Shown here: piece by piece, positions 6,386 to 7,865 of the stretch
Layout of the letters: each line of letters opens with the position of its first letter
How positions within the stretch are numbered: position 1 is the first letter of the stretch
Assembly: GCA_964582415.1 (NCBI GenBank)
Contig: CAZOSF010000087.1
Coordinates: 1 to 7,865 of the forward strand
Source: CAZOSF01 sp964582415
Lineage (GTDB): Bacteria; Bacteroidota; Bacteroidia; Flavobacteriales; Flavobacteriaceae
DNA: 7,865 nt
Direction: 5' to 3'
Position numbers and translations under genes: made by a program
Notes under the pieces: generated by a model
What the model saw: the letters and a program-made list of their open reading frames with translations, nothing else
Databases searched by the model: none
Told to the model about the DNA's origin: nothing

Positions 6386-7819
6386 ATGAAACGAATCACC
6401 ATTACCAAAGGAGACGGGATAGGTCCAGAGATCATGGAAGCTACCCTGCAAGTACTCGAGGCTGCCGGAGCGCAGTTGGAAATAGACGAAATCGAATTGG
6501 GCGAAAAGGTCTATTTAAGCGGAAATTCTAGCGGTATCCGCAAAGAGGACTGGGACACCATTCGAAAGAATCAGGTATTGCTGAAAGCCCCTATCACAAC
6601 GCCTCAAGGTGGCGGCTACAAAAGTTTGAATGTTACCATACGTAAATCTCTCGGGCTCTTTGCCAACGTGCGTCCTTGTGTTAGCTATGCCCCGTTTGTG
6701 GCCACAAAACATCCAGAAATGGACGTCGTAGTGATTCGAGAAAATGAAGAAGATTTATACGCTGGTATTGAACACCAACAAACCGATGAGGTGATTCAGT
6801 GCCTAAAATTAATAACCCGTCCGGGGTGTGAACGAATTGTCCGCTACGCGTTTGAATTTGCAAAAATTTACGGTCGCAAAAAAGTAAGTTGTTTTGTCAA
6901 GGACAATATCATGAAACACACGGACGGGCTTTTTCACCAGGTTTTTAAAGAAATTGCCGCGGAATATCCAAATATCGAATCCGATAGCTGGATTGTGGAT
7001 ATAGGCACCGCTCGATTGGCGGATACCCCAGAAATCTTCGACGTCGTGGTAACCCCAAATCTTTACGGGGATATCATCTCGGATGTCACTGCCCAAATTT
7101 CAGGGTCCATTGGAATGGCAGGAACGGCAAACATTGGCGAACACTGCGCCATGTTTGAAGCCATTCATGGCTCGGCCCCAGATATTGCAGGACAAAATAT
7201 CGCCAATCCATCAGGGCTGATCTTGGCCTCCGTGATGATGCTAAACCATATCGGACAACCAGAAATTGGTGAGAAGATAAAGAATGCTTGGTCTAAAACC
7301 ATCGAAGACGGCATACATACTGCCGATATCTACAAGGAAGCTACCAGCAAAATGTTGGTGGGTACCAAGGAATTTGCCCAGGCTGTGGTAGAACGATTAG
7401 GTTCCCAACCCACCACATTGAAATCGGTATCGTATGCAAAAGACGTTTCCTTCGAGCTACCGCGCTATCAGAGAAAACCAGCCGCTCAGAAAAAACTGAA
7501 AGGAGTAGATGTGTTCGTGGATTGGAAAGGATTGGATGCCGACGAATTGGCCGAAAGATTAAAACGGTTAACAGGGGACATCCAACTTACCATGATTACC
7601 AACCGCGGTGTGAAAGTATGGCCAGAAGGATTCCCAGAAACCTTCCGTACCGATCACTGGAGATGCCGATTCGAGACTTTTAACGGCGACAGTGCCTCCA
7701 AAGACGCTATCCCAAGATTGCTTCAAGAAGCCATTAAGGAAAATATCGATGTGATCAAAACAGAGAACCTCTACGAATTTGATGGTGTACGTGGCTTCTC
7801 GTTAGGACAAGGTCAATAA
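6386..7819 (+). CDS. icd: Isocitrate dehydrogenase, Thermus-like type with C-terminal extension
   Basis: The enzyme oxidatively decarboxylates isocitrate to 2-oxoglutarate in the TCA cycle (cytoplasm). The start at 6386 places the nucleotide-fold motif KGDGIGPEIM at residues 8-17. Isocitrate-binding residues are Ser80, Asn82 and Arg86 in SLNVTIRK, Arg96, Arg118 and Tyr125 in IRENEEDLYAG, and Lys172. The metal ligands are Asp229 and Asp233 in NLYGDIISD. Ser80/Asn82 separate it from isopropylmalate dehydrogenase. After the roughly 335-residue core comes an extension of about 120 residues with GVDVFVDW, MITNRGVKVWPEGF, DHWRCRF and a final FDGVRGFSLGQGQ. As I recall, this resembles the tail of the 496-residue Thermus thermophilus enzyme. 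The coenzyme loop reads GSAPDIAG: Asp266-Ile267 replace the Lys-Tyr pair of E. coli NADP-dependent Icd and point to NAD use. It diverges from a LysR-type gene 85 bp away. Confidence 0.95.
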   Translation: MKRITITKGDGIGPEIMEATLQVLEAAGAQLEIDEIELGEKVYLSGNSSGIRKEDWDTIRKNQVLLKAPITTPQGGGYKSLNVTIRKSLGLFANVRPCVSYAPFVATKHPEMDVVVIRENEEDLYAGIEHQQTDEVIQCLKLITRPGCERIVRYAFEFAKIYGRKKVSCFVKDNIMKHTDGLFHQVFKEIAAEYPNIESDSWIVDIGTARLADTPEIFDVVVTPNLYGDIISDVTAQISGSIGMAGTANIGEHCAMFEAIHGSAPDIAGQNIANPSGLILASVMMLNHIGQPEIGEKIKNAWSKTIEDGIHTADIYKEATSKMLVGTKEFAQAVVERLGSQPTTLKSVSYAKDVSFELPRYQRKPAAQKKLKGVDVFVDWKGLDADELAERLKRLTGDIQLTMITNRGVKVWPEGFPETFRTDHWRCRFETFNGDSASKDAIPRLLQEAIKENIDVIKTENLYEFDGVRGFSLGQGQ

Positions 7820-7865
7820 TAATATATATAAATAATTATATAATATATATAAGTATCATAAATAT
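7820..7865. other. Extremely AT-rich tail after icd
   Basis: From the icd stop to the window end, 44 of 46 bases are A or T, with alternating TATATA runs. Self-complementary TATA stretches could fold weakly, but there is no GC stem, so I do not call a terminator. It may be an ordinary intergenic spacer whose remainder lies outside the window, or a low-complexity contig end. Confidence 0.6.

Noticed and set aside
6809..7096. 95-codon minus-strand open frame inside icd
   Set aside because: It is fully antisense to a strongly supported enzyme gene, with no domain or promoter signal. Two more minus-strand frames in icd (6515-6712 and 6681-6863) were rejected for the same reason.
1..7865. CRISPR array, tRNA, rRNA, insertion sequence or phage remnant
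   Set aside because: I saw no spaced direct repeats, cloverleaf-like segments, transposase motifs or terminal inverted repeats anywhere in the window.

Overview
The window looks like a chromosomal segment of a Bacteroidota bacterium, most probably a marine Flavobacteriaceae member. The reasons are a moderate-to-low GC content, lipoprotein signal peptides on secreted enzymes, no Shine-Dalgarno sequences ahead of the starts, a TAnnTTTG-type promoter box ahead of one gene, and protein motifs typical of the group (GGMEH in an M1 peptidase, a short TspO). No phage, insertion sequence, CRISPR array, tRNA or rRNA is visible. All genes look like metabolic or housekeeping genes, and I do not see a clearly new multi-gene system.

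Layout. (1) 1-1597, minus: an M1-family zinc aminopeptidase lipoprotein. It is cut by the left edge of the window, with the first 532 residues visible. (2) 1612-3282, minus: a type I pullulanase lipoprotein that ends 14 bp before the peptidase start, so the two are probably one transcript. It is interrupted by 100 Ns (2428-2527), which stand exactly where the catalytic Asp and Glu should be. (3) 3283-3429: a divergent intergenic region with a Bacteroidota-type -7 box and a perfect GAGAAT-N4-ATTCTC dyad. (4) 3430-4911, plus: a divergent pyruvate kinase-like protein. It has a helical N-terminal extension, no C-terminal domain, and a Lys at the position associated with K+-independent enzymes. (5) 4914-5372, minus: a TspO/MBR membrane protein, convergent with the kinase gene with only 2 bp between them. 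(6) 5410-6300, minus: a LysR-type regulator, 37 bp upstream of tspO and probably co-transcribed with it. (7) 6301-6385: an AT-rich divergent promoter region. (8) 6386-7819, plus: an isocitrate dehydrogenase of the Thermus-like type with a C-terminal extension, carrying an Asp-Ile pair where NADP enzymes such as E. coli Icd have Lys-Tyr. (9) 7820-7865: a tail of almost only A and T that runs to the window end.

How the genes fit together. The pullulanase (alpha-glucan debranching at the cell envelope), the pyruvate kinase-like protein (end of glycolysis) and isocitrate dehydrogenase (TCA cycle) are all central carbon functions. The LysR regulator diverges from icd, the classic arrangement for local control, so citrate-cycle intermediates are reasonable candidate effectors. 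That link is inferred from position only. The points most worth a second look are the cofactor residues of the isocitrate dehydrogenase, the altered K+ site and domain loss in the pyruvate kinase-like protein, the dyad over its promoter, and the assembly gap that hides the pullulanase active site.
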